Assembly (NCBI RefSeq): GCF_023145695.1
Contig: NZ_JAJHVV010000001.1
Span: 248,001 to 312,000, forward strand
Length of the DNA: 64,000 nucleotides
Direction of reading: 5' to 3'
From: Vibrio amylolyticus
GTDB taxonomy: Bacteria; Pseudomonadota; Gammaproteobacteria; Enterobacterales; Vibrionaceae
Numbering within the stretch: the stretch's first letter is position 1; every line of letters begins with the position of its first letter. This document shows, one piece after another, positions 35,641 through 45,373 of this stretch. The position numbers and the translations under genes are program-made. The notes beneath the pieces were generated by a model. It ran no database searches. It was given only the letters and a program-made list of their open reading frames with translations, and was not told the origin of the DNA.

Positions 35641-37323
35641 GTGAATATAAACGTCATACAATTGCTTGAACAAAATCCAATCCTCCTCATTTTCGTCGCA
35701 TTAGCGACTGGACTTGCCGTTGGAAAGATACGCTTAGGCGGATTTCAACTTGGAAGCTCTATCGGTGTATTAGTTACCTCACTTATATTAGGTCATCTCG
35801 GTTTTTATTTTAGCCCTGAGGCACTCACTATCGGCTTTATGCTGTTTATTTATTGTGTCGGAATTGAAGCAGGCCCCAACTTCTTTGGGATATTTTTCCG
35901 AGATGGAAAGCACTACTTTATCCTTAGCTTAGTTGTTCTCTCGAGCGCGTTAGGGATTACTTATTTAGCTAGCCACTACTTTGGTTTAGATTTTGGGCTT
36001 TCTGCCGGGATGATGGCGGGCGCATTAACGGCGACCCCTGTGCTTGTTGGTGCACAAGATGCACTGACGAGCGGGCTTGCTACCCTCCCTCGCAATATGG
36101 ACTTAGGCCTTGTGATGGAAAGCCTCTCTGTTGGGTACGCAATGGCTTATTTGGTTGGCCTCATCAGTATGATTGCGTTTGCAAAGCTGCTACCAAAATT
36201 ACAAAAACAGAATCTATCAGACTCCGCTCAGCAAATAGCAAAAGAACGAGGTATAGGCAGCTCAGGTCAGCGAAAAGTCTACTTGCCAATCATCCGAGCT
36301 TACAGAGCTGGCCCAGAGTTAATCGATTGGACAGATGGGAAAAACCTACGAGAGCTTGGTATTTATCGTCAAACAGGTTGCTATATTGAACGTATTCGTC
36401 GAAATGGCATTTTGGCCCATCCAGATGGTGACGCTATCTTACAGCAAGGTGATGAAATAGCATTAGTCGGCTTCCCAGACAGCCACGCCCGTCTAGACCC
36501 TAGTTTTAGAAATGGTAAAGAAGTATTCGACCGAAATTTACTCGATCTGAGAATTATTGAAGAAGAAATCGTTGTTAAAAGCGATAGCATGGTAGGAAAG
36601 CGGTTATCTGAACTTAACCTCTCTGAATTTGGCTGTTTCTTAAATCGTGTAGTAAGAGCACAAATAGAGATGCCAATGGATCTCGATATTGTTCTAGCCA
36701 AGGGCGATGTACTGCAAGTCAGTGGTGAAAAGAGCCGAGTACACGGTTTAGCTGAAAAAATCGGTTTTATCTCAATTCACAGTCAAATAGCCGATCTACT
36801 TGCGTTTTGTAGCTTCTTCATTCTGGGGCTAATGTTTGGTCTCATTACTATGACGTTTGGTCAGGTGTCATTTGGTCTTGGTAATGCGGTTGGATTACTG
36901 CTTTCAGGGATTACCCTTGGATTCTTAAGAGCCAACCACCCTACCTTTGGCTATGTGCCACAAGGTGCCCTTAACATGGTCAAAGACTTGGGCTTAATGA
37001 TCTTTATGGTGGGTATCGGCCTGAGTGCGGGTGGGAAGATGTTTGAACACTTAACCCAAGTGGGCGCACAAGTCATTGGCCTAGCATTTATTGTGAGTGT
37101 TGTACCTGTTGTATTGGCCTATTTAGTTGGTGCCTATGTGCTAAAAATGAACAGAGCCCTTCTGTTTGGCGCTATCATTGGTGCGAGAACCTGTGCACCA
37201 GCTATGGATATTGTAAACGACTACGCTAAATCGACGATTCCTGCGCTAGGCTATGCAGGTACTTACGCCATAGCGAATATTCTTATGACACTCGCTGGGA
37301 CTATCTTGATCATTATTAGTTAA
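35641..37323 (+). CDS. AspT/YidE/YbjL-family transporter
   Basis: A 560-residue inner-membrane protein. Two hydrophobic halves (about residues 1-180 and 380-560, roughly five or six segments each) flank a cytoplasmic region with two TrkA-C-like (RCK_C) domains (about 215-295 and 300-375). The repeated [18 protein letters not shown] and [17 protein letters not shown] stretches are signature half-repeats of the aspartate-alanine antiporter family. A ligand-binding gate in the RCK_C part is likely. Substrate is unknown; E. coli YbjL is the nearest named relative I can suggest. The start is GTG with AAGAG nearby. The terminator downstream is shared with fabV. Confidence 0.88.
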   Translation: MNINVIQLLEQNPILLIFVALATGLAVGKIRLGGFQLGSSIGVLVTSLILGHLGFYFSPEALTIGFMLFIYCVGIEAGPNFFGIFFRDGKHYFILSLVVLSSALGITYLASHYFGLDFGLSAGMMAGALTATPVLVGAQDALTSGLATLPRNMDLGLVMESLSVGYAMAYLVGLISMIAFAKLLPKLQKQNLSDSAQQIAKERGIGSSGQRKVYLPIIRAYRAGPELIDWTDGKNLRELGIYRQTGCYIERIRRNGILAHPDGDAILQQGDEIALVGFPDSHARLDPSFRNGKEVFDRNLLDLRIIEEEIVVKSDSMVGKRLSELNLSEFGCFLNRVVRAQIEMPMDLDIVLAKGDVLQVSGEKSRVHGLAEKIGFISIHSQIADLLAFCSFFILGLMFGLITMTFGQVSFGLGNAVGLLLSGITLGFLRANHPTFGYVPQGALNMVKDLGLMIFMVGIGLSAGGKMFEHLTQVGAQVIGLAFIVSVVPVVLAYLVGAYVLKMNRALLFGAIIGARTCAPAMDIVNDYAKSTIPALGYAGTYAIANILMTLAGTILIIIS

Positions 37324-37351
37324 GAGTTGAATTAGTTTTGTCTCGAATATA

Positions 37352-37378
37352 AAAAAGGCGCTCTGTGAGCGCCTTTTT
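37352..37378. terminator. Shared terminator of the transporter gene and fabV
   Basis: A perfect 12-bp stem AAAAAGGCGCTC / GAGCGCCTTTTT with a TGT loop, between two convergent genes. T-runs on both strands. Confidence 0.92.
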
Positions 37379-37405
37379 AGTAGCTATTCCTAATCATGGT
37401 AATGA

Positions 37406-38608
37406 TTAGATAGCGATAATATCTGATTCAACCGCAGGGTTTACGTCAGCTTCGTAATCAACACCTTCGACACCAAAGCCGAATAGCTTCAAGAACTCTT
37501 CTTTGTACTCAACGTAATCAGTCAGCTCTTTTAGATTCTCAGAAGTCACTTGTGGCCATAGCTCACGACAGTGCTTTTGAATGTCTTCACGCAGTTCCCA
37601 GTCATCTAGGCGTAGGCGGTTCTTATCATCAACTTCTGCTGCGCTGCCATCTTCTTTGTATAGACGTTGGCTAAACATGCGATAGATTTGTTCCATACAA
37701 CCTTCATGGACACCTTCTTCACGCATCTTCTTGAACACCATCGCGATGTAAAGAGGCATAACAGGAATCGCTGAGCTTGCTTGAGTCACTACTGACTTAA
37801 GTACCGCAACGTTCGCGCTGCCGCCTGTTGCTGAAAGTTTCGCGTTAAGCTCTGTTGCTGCGCGGTCTAGGTCCATTTTTGCTTTACCTAGTGCGCCATC
37901 CCAGTAGATTGGCCACGTTAACTCAGTACCAATGTAGCTATAAGCAACAGTCTTACAACCGTCTGCTAATACACCTGCATCAGAAAGAGCGTTAATCCAA
38001 AGTTCCCAGTCTTCTCCGCCCATCACGGTTACTGTGTCTTTGATCTCTTCTTCTGTTGCTGGTTCAACTGATGCTTCAATGATTTGGTCTTTGTTCGTAT
38101 CAACAGCGGTTGCTGTGTACGTTTCGCCAATCGGCTTTAGAGATGAACGAATCAGTTCACCTGTTTCTGGTAGCTTACGAACTGGAGATGCCAATGAATA
38201 AACAACCATATCGATTTGGCCAAGATCTTCTTTGATCAGGTCAATCGCTTTTTGTTTAGCTTCGTTTGAGAACGCATCGCCATTAAGGCTTTTCGAGTAC
38301 AGACCTTCTTCACGAGCTAGCTTGTCAAAAGCTGCTGCGTTATAGAAGCCCGCTGTACCTGTTTTTCTTTCAGTCCCTTCTTTTTCAAAGAAAACACCGA
38401 TTGTAGAAGCACCACCGCCAAAAGCAGCCGCAACGCGAGAAGATAGACCGTAGCCACTTGAAGAACCAACCACCAATACACGTTTTGGTGCATTTTGAAT
38501 TGGACCTTGCGCTTTAGTGTAGGCAATTTGTTCTTTTACATTTGCTTCACAGCCCACAGGGTGTGTTGTGGTACAGATAAATCCACGAATTCGAGGTTTG
38601 ATGATCAT
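37406..38608 (-). CDS. fabV: Enoyl-ACP reductase FabV
   Basis: A 400-residue NADH-dependent enoyl-ACP/enoyl-CoA reductase, the last step of each fatty-acid elongation cycle and a triclosan-insensitive alternative to FabI. It has the N-terminal [10 protein letters not shown], the nucleotide-binding [11 protein letters not shown] and the catalytic Y-X8-K in [12 protein letters not shown] (Tyr near 235). The chosen ATG follows AAGGA at 8 bases; the TTG two codons upstream is unlikely. It lies next to fadE, a pairing recalled from V. cholerae. Confidence 0.95.
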   Translation of the reverse strand: MIIKPRIRGFICTTTHPVGCEANVKEQIAYTKAQGPIQNAPKRVLVVGSSSGYGLSSRVAAAFGGGASTIGVFFEKEGTERKTGTAGFYNAAAFDKLAREEGLYSKSLNGDAFSNEAKQKAIDLIKEDLGQIDMVVYSLASPVRKLPETGELIRSSLKPIGETYTATAVDTNKDQIIEASVEPATEEEIKDTVTVMGGEDWELWINALSDAGVLADGCKTVAYSYIGTELTWPIYWDGALGKAKMDLDRAATELNAKLSATGGSANVAVLKSVVTQASSAIPVMPLYIAMVFKKMREEGVHEGCMEQIYRMFSQRLYKEDGSAAEVDDKNRLRLDDWELREDIQKHCRELWPQVTSENLKELTDYVEYKEEFLKLFGFGVEGVDYEADVNPAVESDIIAI

Positions 38609-38771
38609 ATTCAAGTTCCTTAAAAAATCACCCGTAGAATAAAAGGTTCACGACCAAATCGCATCTAATTTCTGCAAATTTACCGAAAATAGACAAGTGG
38701 TTGGATCACTAAACGGTGATGCTGATTCAATTTTTTGCTCAATCGGAGATTCCTGACAGTTCACGCAATAA

Positions 38772-38798
38772 AAAGGGTCTCTATTATAGAGACCCTTT
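38772..38798 (-). terminator. Terminator of fadE
   Basis: AAAGGGTCTCT / AGAGACCCTTT, a perfect 11-bp stem with a 5-base loop, about 66 bases after the fadE stop codon on the minus strand. A T-run follows the stem. Confidence 0.85.
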
Positions 38799-38863
38799 AA
38801 ACATAAATAGTTCGTACTGCAATTTTACTGCGTACCTCAATTAAATATCATTGGCCTACGGAA

Positions 38864-41146
38864 CTAGGCAACGCTATTTAACTTCGGTGCCAAGTTTTTC
38901 TGCGTTCGAACTTCACTGTAGTCGTGGCTAAAGTCGTCAACCTGAATCGCTTTATAGCGCAATCTGTCGGCTGCAATGATCGTATCCACCTCATCTTGAG
39001 TTAATACCTCTGCCGCCAGTGCTTGCTCTAAGCGAGTGTTCAGTGGCGCTTTTCTGACAACTTTACCTTCTTTTACCGCTTTATTGATTTTTCGCTCTAG
39101 GCTCTTAATGTCATACATCGCCAAAAACGCTTTCTCCATCAGGCCTACGCTGTCATCTTCACTGTCACCCACATAACAAAGGTGCGTTAAGCGATCTCGG
39201 CAAGCTCCCGGTGTCATGATACTTTCTGCTATTTTCACCGCTAGATCATCGCTGGGTTTATTGAAGTGATTACCTAATGGGAACACGAGCACTTTCAATA
39301 AACGCCCAACCATTTTCTGCGGGAAGTTACGATACGCTTCTTGCAATGACTTCGCACCTTGATGGAAACAGTGTTGAATTGCGTAGTGAACGTAATCTAA
39401 ATCTTGCTGCTGACGGCCTTCATCTTCATACTTTTTGAGGACAGCTGACGCCATGTAAAGGTAGCTTAGCCCATCACCCAAACGCGCCGAGATCATCTCC
39501 TTACGTTTAAGATCACCACCAAGGGTTAGCATTGCAAAGTCTGCACTTACGGCTAGCGCTCGGCTCAATCGGGTTAAGTCTTTGTAGTAAACCTGAGTAG
39601 GTCCACTCATATCAGCTTTGATAAAACGAGAACCGGTTAATGCCGCGCCAAACGCCCCAAAGGTATTCCCTGTCGCGTGAGCGATGTGTTTAAACAGTAA
39701 CTTATCAAACTCTTTTGCCCCTTCTTTCTCATCAGGGTTTCCTGCGGCTTCCATCTCTTTCAATACATAGGGATGACAGCGTGTGGCACCTTGACCGAAA
39801 ATCATCAAGTTACGCGTTAAGATGTTTGCACCCTCTACGGTAATCGCTACTGGCACACCCAGATACGCCGAAGTCAGGTAATTCATTGGGCCTTCTTGGA
39901 TCGCACGACCAGAGTGAATATCCATTGAGTCATTGAGAATGGTCCGCGCCATTTCCGTCATATGATATTTCGCAATCGCCGTGACAATGCCTGGCTTTTC
40001 TTTCATATCAAGAGAGGTCGTCGTTAATGTTCTAGTCGCCTCAAGCAAGTAAGTCATACCGCCAATTCGACCAAGCGATTCTGCAACCCCTTCAAACTTA
40101 CCAATCGACATACCAAACTGCTTACGCACATACGCATAGGCACCTGTGGTTCGGGAAGTAAGGTGACCAATCGCAGTGCCCAGAGCTGGCAGTGAAATAC
40201 CACGACCCGCTGATAGACACTCCACCAGCATTCTCCAGCCTTTACCTGCGTACTCTTGACCACCGATAAGCCATTCCATCGGAATAAACACATCATGACC
40301 ACGAGTTGGACCGTTCATAAACGCGAGACCGATAGGGTCATGACGCTCACCGACTTGTACGCCTTCGTGAGATGTTGGAATGAGTGCACAAGTAATGCCT
40401 AGCTCTTTTTTGTCGCCAAGTAGCCCTTCTGGATCGTTCAATTTGAAAGCCAAACCTAGAACGGTTGATACAGGGGCTAAGGTGATATATCTCTTGTTCC
40501 AATTAAGACGAATACCAAGGACTTCTTTGCCTTCGTGAGTGCCATAACAAACGGTGCCTTGGTCAGGAATACCACCCGCATCAGATCCCGCTTCTGGGCC
40601 CGTTAAGGCAAAACATGGAATGTCAGTACCATCGGCTAGACGAGGTAGCCAATACTCTTTTTGATCTTGAGTTCCGTAGTGAGAGATAAGCTCACCGGGG
40701 CCAAGTGAGTTTGGAACCATTACCGTCACAGCCGCACTAATACTTCGTGTTGCAATGCGAGAGACGATGGTTGAATTTGCCAATGCCGAGAATTCGCGAC
40801 CACCATACTGCTTGGAAATAATGAGTGAAAAGAAGCGTTCTTTTCTCAAAAAATCCCAGACTTCTTTTGGCAAATCTCGGTCTTTCTTAACGATCTGATA
40901 GTCATCAAGCATCGATAATAGTGTTTCTAGCTCATTATCCATGAACGCTTGTTCTTCATCCGTCAGGCTTGGCGCTGGGTATTGATGAAGTTTAGAAAAG
41001 TCAGGCTTACCAGAGAATAGCTCTCCATCCCACCACACACTTCCCGCTTCCATCGCTTCTTTTTCTGTGTCAGACAAGGGTGGTAGAACTTTCTTAAAAA
41101 ACTTGAAAGCAGGGTCACTTACCCATTTTCTTCTTAGAGAGCACAT
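38864..41146 (-). CDS. fadE: Acyl-CoA dehydrogenase FadE
   Basis: A 760-residue FAD acyl-CoA dehydrogenase, the first step of fatty-acid beta-oxidation. The dehydrogenase body (about 60-480) has LTGPEAGSDAGG, and a DUF1974-type C-terminal extension follows (about 480-750). Compared with the roughly 814-residue E. coli FadE it lacks the N-terminal membrane segment: it begins at LRRKWV, where the E. coli protein has run about 60 residues. AAAGGA lies before the ATG, so this start is well supported. It is 79 bases downstream of psrA on the same strand, and a terminator follows it. Confidence 0.95.
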   Translation of the reverse strand: MCSLRRKWVSDPAFKFFKKVLPPLSDTEKEAMEAGSVWWDGELFSGKPDFSKLHQYPAPSLTDEEQAFMDNELETLLSMLDDYQIVKKDRDLPKEVWDFLRKERFFSLIISKQYGGREFSALANSTIVSRIATRSISAAVTVMVPNSLGPGELISHYGTQDQKEYWLPRLADGTDIPCFALTGPEAGSDAGGIPDQGTVCYGTHEGKEVLGIRLNWNKRYITLAPVSTVLGLAFKLNDPEGLLGDKKELGITCALIPTSHEGVQVGERHDPIGLAFMNGPTRGHDVFIPMEWLIGGQEYAGKGWRMLVECLSAGRGISLPALGTAIGHLTSRTTGAYAYVRKQFGMSIGKFEGVAESLGRIGGMTYLLEATRTLTTTSLDMKEKPGIVTAIAKYHMTEMARTILNDSMDIHSGRAIQEGPMNYLTSAYLGVPVAITVEGANILTRNLMIFGQGATRCHPYVLKEMEAAGNPDEKEGAKEFDKLLFKHIAHATGNTFGAFGAALTGSRFIKADMSGPTQVYYKDLTRLSRALAVSADFAMLTLGGDLKRKEMISARLGDGLSYLYMASAVLKKYEDEGRQQQDLDYVHYAIQHCFHQGAKSLQEAYRNFPQKMVGRLLKVLVFPLGNHFNKPSDDLAVKIAESIMTPGACRDRLTHLCYVGDSEDDSVGLMEKAFLAMYDIKSLERKINKAVKEGKVVRKAPLNTRLEQALAAEVLTQDEVDTIIAADRLRYKAIQVDDFSHDYSEVRTQKNLAPKLNSVA

Positions 41147-41225
41147 ATTCAGATCCTTTTGTTCACGTATTAGTGTGGTTTTATATTTATTATTTTGTTT
41201 CGTTTTTTATGTAACTTAAGTTTAG

Positions 41226-41852
41226 TCAATCCGCTGCGACGCCAGCTGATAAATAAGGGATAAGTAAGTCAACGACGGCTTTGGTATCCACTTTGTTACC
41301 AAAATCATTCTCTGCAATTTCAGCTAATGCTTGACTCGATGCTAAAGTAAATACACAAGTACCTAGCGTGAAGTGAAGACGCCAAAACAGCAGTTCTGGG
41401 GTTAAATTAGGATTCGCTTTTAAAATAGATTGAGTGAATAGCGACAATACATCTTGATAACGTGTCGTAATAAACCAGCGTAAGTGCCCTTGAACATCAG
41501 TGTACCCACGACCTATCAACAACATGAATTTCGCAGTTCCATCTGGCCTCACGCTATTAAGCGAACGCAGTGGCTGACGTAAAGATTCAAACACATCAGA
41601 TACTTCAAAATGCTTTTGTTGATTCAAAGACTCTAAAGACTGTTTTAGCGCAGGCATAAAGGCTTCTAGGTAACGATCAAGTACCGCTCTCACTAACGTT
41701 TTCTTATCACCAAAGTGATAATTCACCGACGCTAAGTTTACTCCCGCCTTACTAGTTATCGTTCTTAACGACGTATCGTTAAAACCTTGCTCCGAAAAAA
41801 GCACTTCAGCCACATCGAGAATTTTATTTTTTGTATCGTTCTTGGCTGCCAT
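41226..41852 (-). CDS. psrA: TetR-family fatty-acid regulator, PsrA-like
   Basis: A 208-residue TetR regulator. The N-terminal HTH is about 10-55 (TSLRTITSKAGVNLASVNYHFGDKK) and the C-terminal domain shows the WRLHFTLG and LIPYLSAGV stretches of PsrA. PsrA proteins bind long-chain fatty acids or acyl-CoA and repress beta-oxidation genes; fadE directly downstream fits. I start it at the ATG at 41852 rather than 41900. A matching operator at 41867-41883 lies between those two starts, which argues against the longer form. Confidence 0.82.
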   Translation of the reverse strand: MAAKNDTKNKILDVAEVLFSEQGFNDTSLRTITSKAGVNLASVNYHFGDKKTLVRAVLDRYLEAFMPALKQSLESLNQQKHFEVSDVFESLRQPLRSLNSVRPDGTAKFMLLIGRGYTDVQGHLRWFITTRYQDVLSLFTQSILKANPNLTPELLFWRLHFTLGTCVFTLASSQALAEIAENDFGNKVDTKAVVDLLIPYLSAGVAAD

Positions 41853-41866
41853 TTCAATCGCTCGTA

Positions 41867-41883
41867 TTAAACACCTGTTTGAA
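41867..41883. promoter_or_regulatory. Candidate PsrA operator
   Basis: TTAAACacctGTTTGAA: AAAC and GTTT arms around 4 bases, with outer T/A pairs, fits the (C/G)AAAC-N2-4-GTTT(C/G) pattern reported for PsrA. It lies 15 bases upstream of the psrA ATG, so autoregulation is likely. No such site was found upstream of fadE or fabV. Confidence 0.6.
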
Positions 41884-42138
41884 ATATACGACTGACACAC
41901 AAGATTAACAAGTGCTTAACATCACATTTATTAAACTTGGTCTGACCAGATGAATAGCATTGCCGCTAAGGCTCTGAAATTGAAGAAAATGGTATTTATT
42001 TGCTATTTTTTGAAAGAATTACGGAACTGTTTAGAAAAAGCCGTGTCCTATTAAGTGTAGAAAGTAGAGTTTTAAAAGTTTTTCTGGCCGTCAAACTTGT
42101 ATTGTTACTACTCCTACAAATTAAGCTGCTTTTTCATA

Positions 42139-42193
42139 TTAACTCCTATGTTTGTATCTGCCCAGAACCTGATTGTTCTGGGCTTTTTTTATT
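42139..42193 (+). terminator. Terminator without an assigned gene
   Basis: CCCAGAACctgattGTTCTGGG with a long T-run (ttttttt) makes a strong plus-strand terminator at about 42160-42188. No good protein-coding gene precedes it: the possible 70-residue frame at 42000-42212 is leucine-rich with poor coding character and runs through the terminator. The 430-base gap between psrA and the PLP-enzyme gene could therefore encode a small RNA ending here. No promoter was convincing. Confidence 0.6.
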
Positions 42194-42285
42194 CTTTTTC
42201 CTACACTTCTGACAAAATGTTCGCTTACAAACATCAATTGGGCAAAGCCATATCTAAATTGATATAATCGAATGGTGTTTACTGT

Positions 42286-43206
42286 GTGAAGCCAATCATG
42301 ATCCTCAATAACTCCCCTGTTACTCAGCATCGTTTTCAAGACATCGAATTCTTCCTTAAGCGTGATGATAAGCTCCACAGTCAGTTCAGTGGAAATAAAG
42401 CCAGAAAGTTCAAACAATTACTGAACATCGAAAACCCAGAGATTACGACCATTATTGGCTACGGTTCAGCTCAGGCAAACTCATTATACTCGCTTGCCTC
42501 TCTTGCTTGTATCAAAGGCTGGCAACTGGAGTTCTATGTTGATCACATTCCTAATTGGCTTAAAGAAAAACCAATTGGTAATTACCGAGGTGCACTCGAT
42601 CTTGGTGCTAAGGTCATTGCCGTTAGTGAACTTTCCCTAGAGCCTATTCACCCAAAAGATTTTATTGAGACAATACGCAAGCCGAGTAATGATTGTATTC
42701 GTGTGCCAGAAGGAGGCCGCTTTTCCATGGCTGAATTTGGTGTTAGAGAGCTAGGTGAAGAGATCTTACATTGGACAAAGTATGAATCAGGTCAAGATTT
42801 TGTCGTCGCACTGCCATCGGGAACGGGAACGACGTCACTCTATTTAAACAAGGTTCTTAAGCCGCATGGTATCAATGTCGTTACATGTCCTTGTGTCGGT
42901 GGTGCTGACTACCTAACCGAACAATTTAATGAATTAGATGAAAACTCTCATCCTGAGATACTAACCTTAAAAGACAAACACCATTTTGGTCGGCTTTATC
43001 AAGAAGATTACGTTATCTGGAAACAGTTGTTGGAAGACACCTACGTGGAGTTCGATTTACTCTACGATCCAATGATGTGGCGCTGTCTACTTGAACATAA
43101 ACATTACTTTGAAGGTAAGACGTTGATTTACGTTCATCAAGGCGGGATTTTAGGTAATGAGAGTATGCTACCTCGTTACCAACGTAAATGGGATCAAGCA
43201 CACTGA
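42286..43206 (+). CDS. ACC deaminase/D-cysteine desulfhydrase-family PLP enzyme
   Basis: A 306-residue type-II PLP enzyme. The Schiff-base lysine is in SGNKARKF (about K38), a phosphate-binding stretch occurs in LPSGTGTTSLY, and an end stretch in HQGGILGNE. Members degrade 1-aminocyclopropane-1-carboxylate or D-cysteine; which is not decidable from the sequence. The start could be GTG at 42286 or ATG at 42298. A TATAAT at 42263-42268 suggests its own promoter with a short leader. A DUF1496 gene follows 28 bases later. Confidence 0.83.
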   Translation: MKPIMILNNSPVTQHRFQDIEFFLKRDDKLHSQFSGNKARKFKQLLNIENPEITTIIGYGSAQANSLYSLASLACIKGWQLEFYVDHIPNWLKEKPIGNYRGALDLGAKVIAVSELSLEPIHPKDFIETIRKPSNDCIRVPEGGRFSMAEFGVRELGEEILHWTKYESGQDFVVALPSGTGTTSLYLNKVLKPHGINVVTCPCVGGADYLTEQFNELDENSHPEILTLKDKHHFGRLYQEDYVIWKQLLEDTYVEFDLLYDPMMWRCLLEHKHYFEGKTLIYVHQGGILGNESMLPRYQRKWDQAH

Positions 43207-43234
43207 TTAAGCAAACAGATAGCAAGGGAATATT

Positions 43235-43510
43235 ATGAAGTATTCATTCGTGGTTCTATTAGCCGCTGTAGCAATGCCATTAAGTGCTAACGTCGTTTCA
43301 ACGTCGAATAAAGTGATTTCAACACCCGGCAAAGCAATCATTGGTGTGAATGCAGGGAGCATAGCTAAGCGAGTTTGTTACTACCAAGATCAAGCTTACT
43401 CACTAGGGTCGATTGTTCAAGTTGGTGAGCACTATATGGTCTGTAAAGAAGCGAACGACTTTGAAACCAATGGCGCGCTTAAATGGGTTCACCTTGAAAC
43501 ACCACAATAA
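43235..43510 (+). CDS. DUF1496 family secreted protein
   Basis: A 91-residue protein with a signal peptide (residues 1-19, MKYSFVVLLAAVAMPLSAN). The mature part contains the DUF1496 pattern RVCYYQDQAYSLGS...VGEHYMVC with two cysteines, probably a disulphide. AAGGGA precedes the ATG by 7 bases. The function is unknown. It may be transcribed with the preceding PLP enzyme. Confidence 0.82.
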   Translation: MKYSFVVLLAAVAMPLSANVVSTSNKVISTPGKAIIGVNAGSIAKRVCYYQDQAYSLGSIVQVGEHYMVCKEANDFETNGALKWVHLETPQ

Positions 43511-43515
43511 CAAAA

Positions 43516-43545
43516 CAAAAAAAGCGCTACCGAAGTAACGCCGTG
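43516..43545 (-). terminator. Terminator of the fru operon
   Basis: On the minus strand GCGTTAC-ttc-GGTAGCGC (one G-T wobble) is followed by a long T-run. It lies about 55 bases after the fruA stop. A second hairpin GATGTAAT / ATTACATC (43543-43581) lies between. On the plus strand the same region ends the DUF1496 gene. Confidence 0.7.
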
Positions 43546-43598
43546 ATGTAATTCTTTAGGGGGTATAGGAGGGATTACATCGAGTTAAATCTGATGTA

Positions 43599-45335
43599 TT
43601 ACGCGGTAGCGACTTCTTTCGCTTGCTCTCTTTGCTTCAAGAACGCATAACCAAAACCTGTTACCGCGGTGCCTGCCGCTATGGCGACTAGGTACATTAG
43701 AACAGGTGAGATTGCCCCAGGAATAAGTAGCACAAACAAACCACCATGCGGTGCCATTAACTGTGCACCAAATAACATTGATAGTGCCCCTGTTAAGGCG
43801 CCACCCGCCATACATGCTGGAATCACACGCATCGGATCTTTCGCTGCAAACGGAATCGCACCCTCAGAGATGAAGCACAGACCAAGTACGAATGACGCTT
43901 TACCAGCTTCACGTTCACCCGCTTCAAATTTATCTTTAGCAAGCCAAGTCGCAAGGCCCATACCTAGCGCAGGAACCATACCGGCGGCCATAATAGCAGC
44001 CATTGGAGCGTAGGTTTGCGATGCAAGTAAGCCAACACCGAATGTGTACGCTGCCTTGTTAATTGGACCACCGAGATCGAAACACATCATTGCACCTAGA
44101 ATAATTCCAAGCAGAACAGCGTTCGTCGAGCCCATGTTGTTTAAGAAATCCGTCATTGCTGACATAATTCCGGAAACTGGCCCACCAACGATGTAAATCA
44201 TCACAAGACCAGTAAACAAGCTCGCAATAAATGGAATAATTAAAATTGGTTTAAGCGCTTCCATTGACTGAGGAAGAGAGACTTTGTCTGCTATCAGCTT
44301 CGCTGAGTAACCTGCAATAAAACCTGCTGCGATACCACCTAAGAAACCTGCGCCTGTTGAACTCGCTAACATGCCACCAATTAAACCAGGTGCTAAACCT
44401 GGGCGGTCAGCAATTGAGAAAGCAATAAAACCAGCTAAAACAGGAATCATCAAAGCGAATGCGGAACCGCCACCAATCGTCATCAATGCCGCAGCTAACG
44501 TGCCTTCTTCTTGAAACGCTTCAATGCCAAAAATAAATGAGATAGCGATGATCAAACCGCCTGCTACGACAACCGGTAGCATGTGCGATACACCTGTCAT
44601 TAGATGTTTGTATGCGCCTTTTTTCTCTTCGGCTGCACCAGATTGAGCTGTGTTGCCGCTGTGTTGATAAGGCGTGGCTTCAGCAAATGCTTTGTTGATT
44701 TCCTGCTCTGTCTTTTTCAGTGCGAGGCTTGTGCTTGTTTTATATAGTGCTTTGCCATTGAATCTATCAAGTGGTACTTCAATATCCGCCGCAATAATAA
44801 CGAGATCAGCTTGTTCAATATCCTGCTCAGTCAATTGGTTCTTAGCACCCACCGAGCCGCGCGTTTCAACCTTGATATCATGGCCTAACCTAGCCGCTTC
44901 TTTCTCTAAGGCTTCAGCAGCCATAAAAGTATGCGCCACACCTGTTGGGCAAGCCGTAATAGCCACAATTTTTTTCACTGAGTCAGTGTTAGTTTCTTCC
45001 TGTAAGCTGATTGCATGCGCTGAGTTAAGCTCTGCTGCTTCGGCTGTTGCGGTGGTTAAAAATGCCACGGCATCTTGTGCGCACTGCGTGATACTAGCCT
45101 GATATACACGCTTACCAATAAAGCGAGTCGTATCAACAGGTGTATTTGCAGCAATCACCACAACATCAGCGTCCGCTATTTGCTGCTCAGTTAACGCAGG
45201 ATTATCGATGACGCTTGAGTGGCACTCAATGGTCGCGGTGTGATTGAGTTCAGCGGCGGCTTTTTTTAATAAACCGGCAGCTATCACACTGTTGGCAACA
45301 CCGCTTGGACAAGCGGTAATGATGGCAATATTCAT
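43599..45335 (-). CDS. fruA: Fructose PTS permease IIB'BC
   Basis: A 578-residue permease that imports fructose and phosphorylates it to fructose-1-phosphate. A IIB-like domain with Cys9 (ITACPSGVANS) is followed by a second IIB with the phosphorylated Cys (ITACPTGVAHT, about 120), then the IIC domain (about 240-575) with about ten membrane segments. The ATG at 45335 is chosen because ITACPSG then starts immediately, and AAAAGGG lies upstream. It is the last gene of fruB-fruK-fruA, and its end has a terminator. Confidence 0.95.
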   Translation of the reverse strand: MNIAIITACPSGVANSVIAAGLLKKAAAELNHTATIECHSSVIDNPALTEQQIADADVVVIAANTPVDTTRFIGKRVYQASITQCAQDAVAFLTTATAEAAELNSAHAISLQEETNTDSVKKIVAITACPTGVAHTFMAAEALEKEAARLGHDIKVETRGSVGAKNQLTEQDIEQADLVIIAADIEVPLDRFNGKALYKTSTSLALKKTEQEINKAFAEATPYQHSGNTAQSGAAEEKKGAYKHLMTGVSHMLPVVVAGGLIIAISFIFGIEAFQEEGTLAAALMTIGGGSAFALMIPVLAGFIAFSIADRPGLAPGLIGGMLASSTGAGFLGGIAAGFIAGYSAKLIADKVSLPQSMEALKPILIIPFIASLFTGLVMIYIVGGPVSGIMSAMTDFLNNMGSTNAVLLGIILGAMMCFDLGGPINKAAYTFGVGLLASQTYAPMAAIMAAGMVPALGMGLATWLAKDKFEAGEREAGKASFVLGLCFISEGAIPFAAKDPMRVIPACMAGGALTGALSMLFGAQLMAPHGGLFVLLIPGAISPVLMYLVAIAAGTAVTGFGYAFLKQREQAKEVATA

Positions 45336-45373
45336 AATGTTGACCCTTTTCCTTGTTGACCTATAGCACTTAG

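Noticed and set aside
42000-42212. A 70-residue plus-strand frame
   Set aside because: Leucine- and phenylalanine-rich with no ribosome site, and it runs through the terminator hairpin at 42160-42188.
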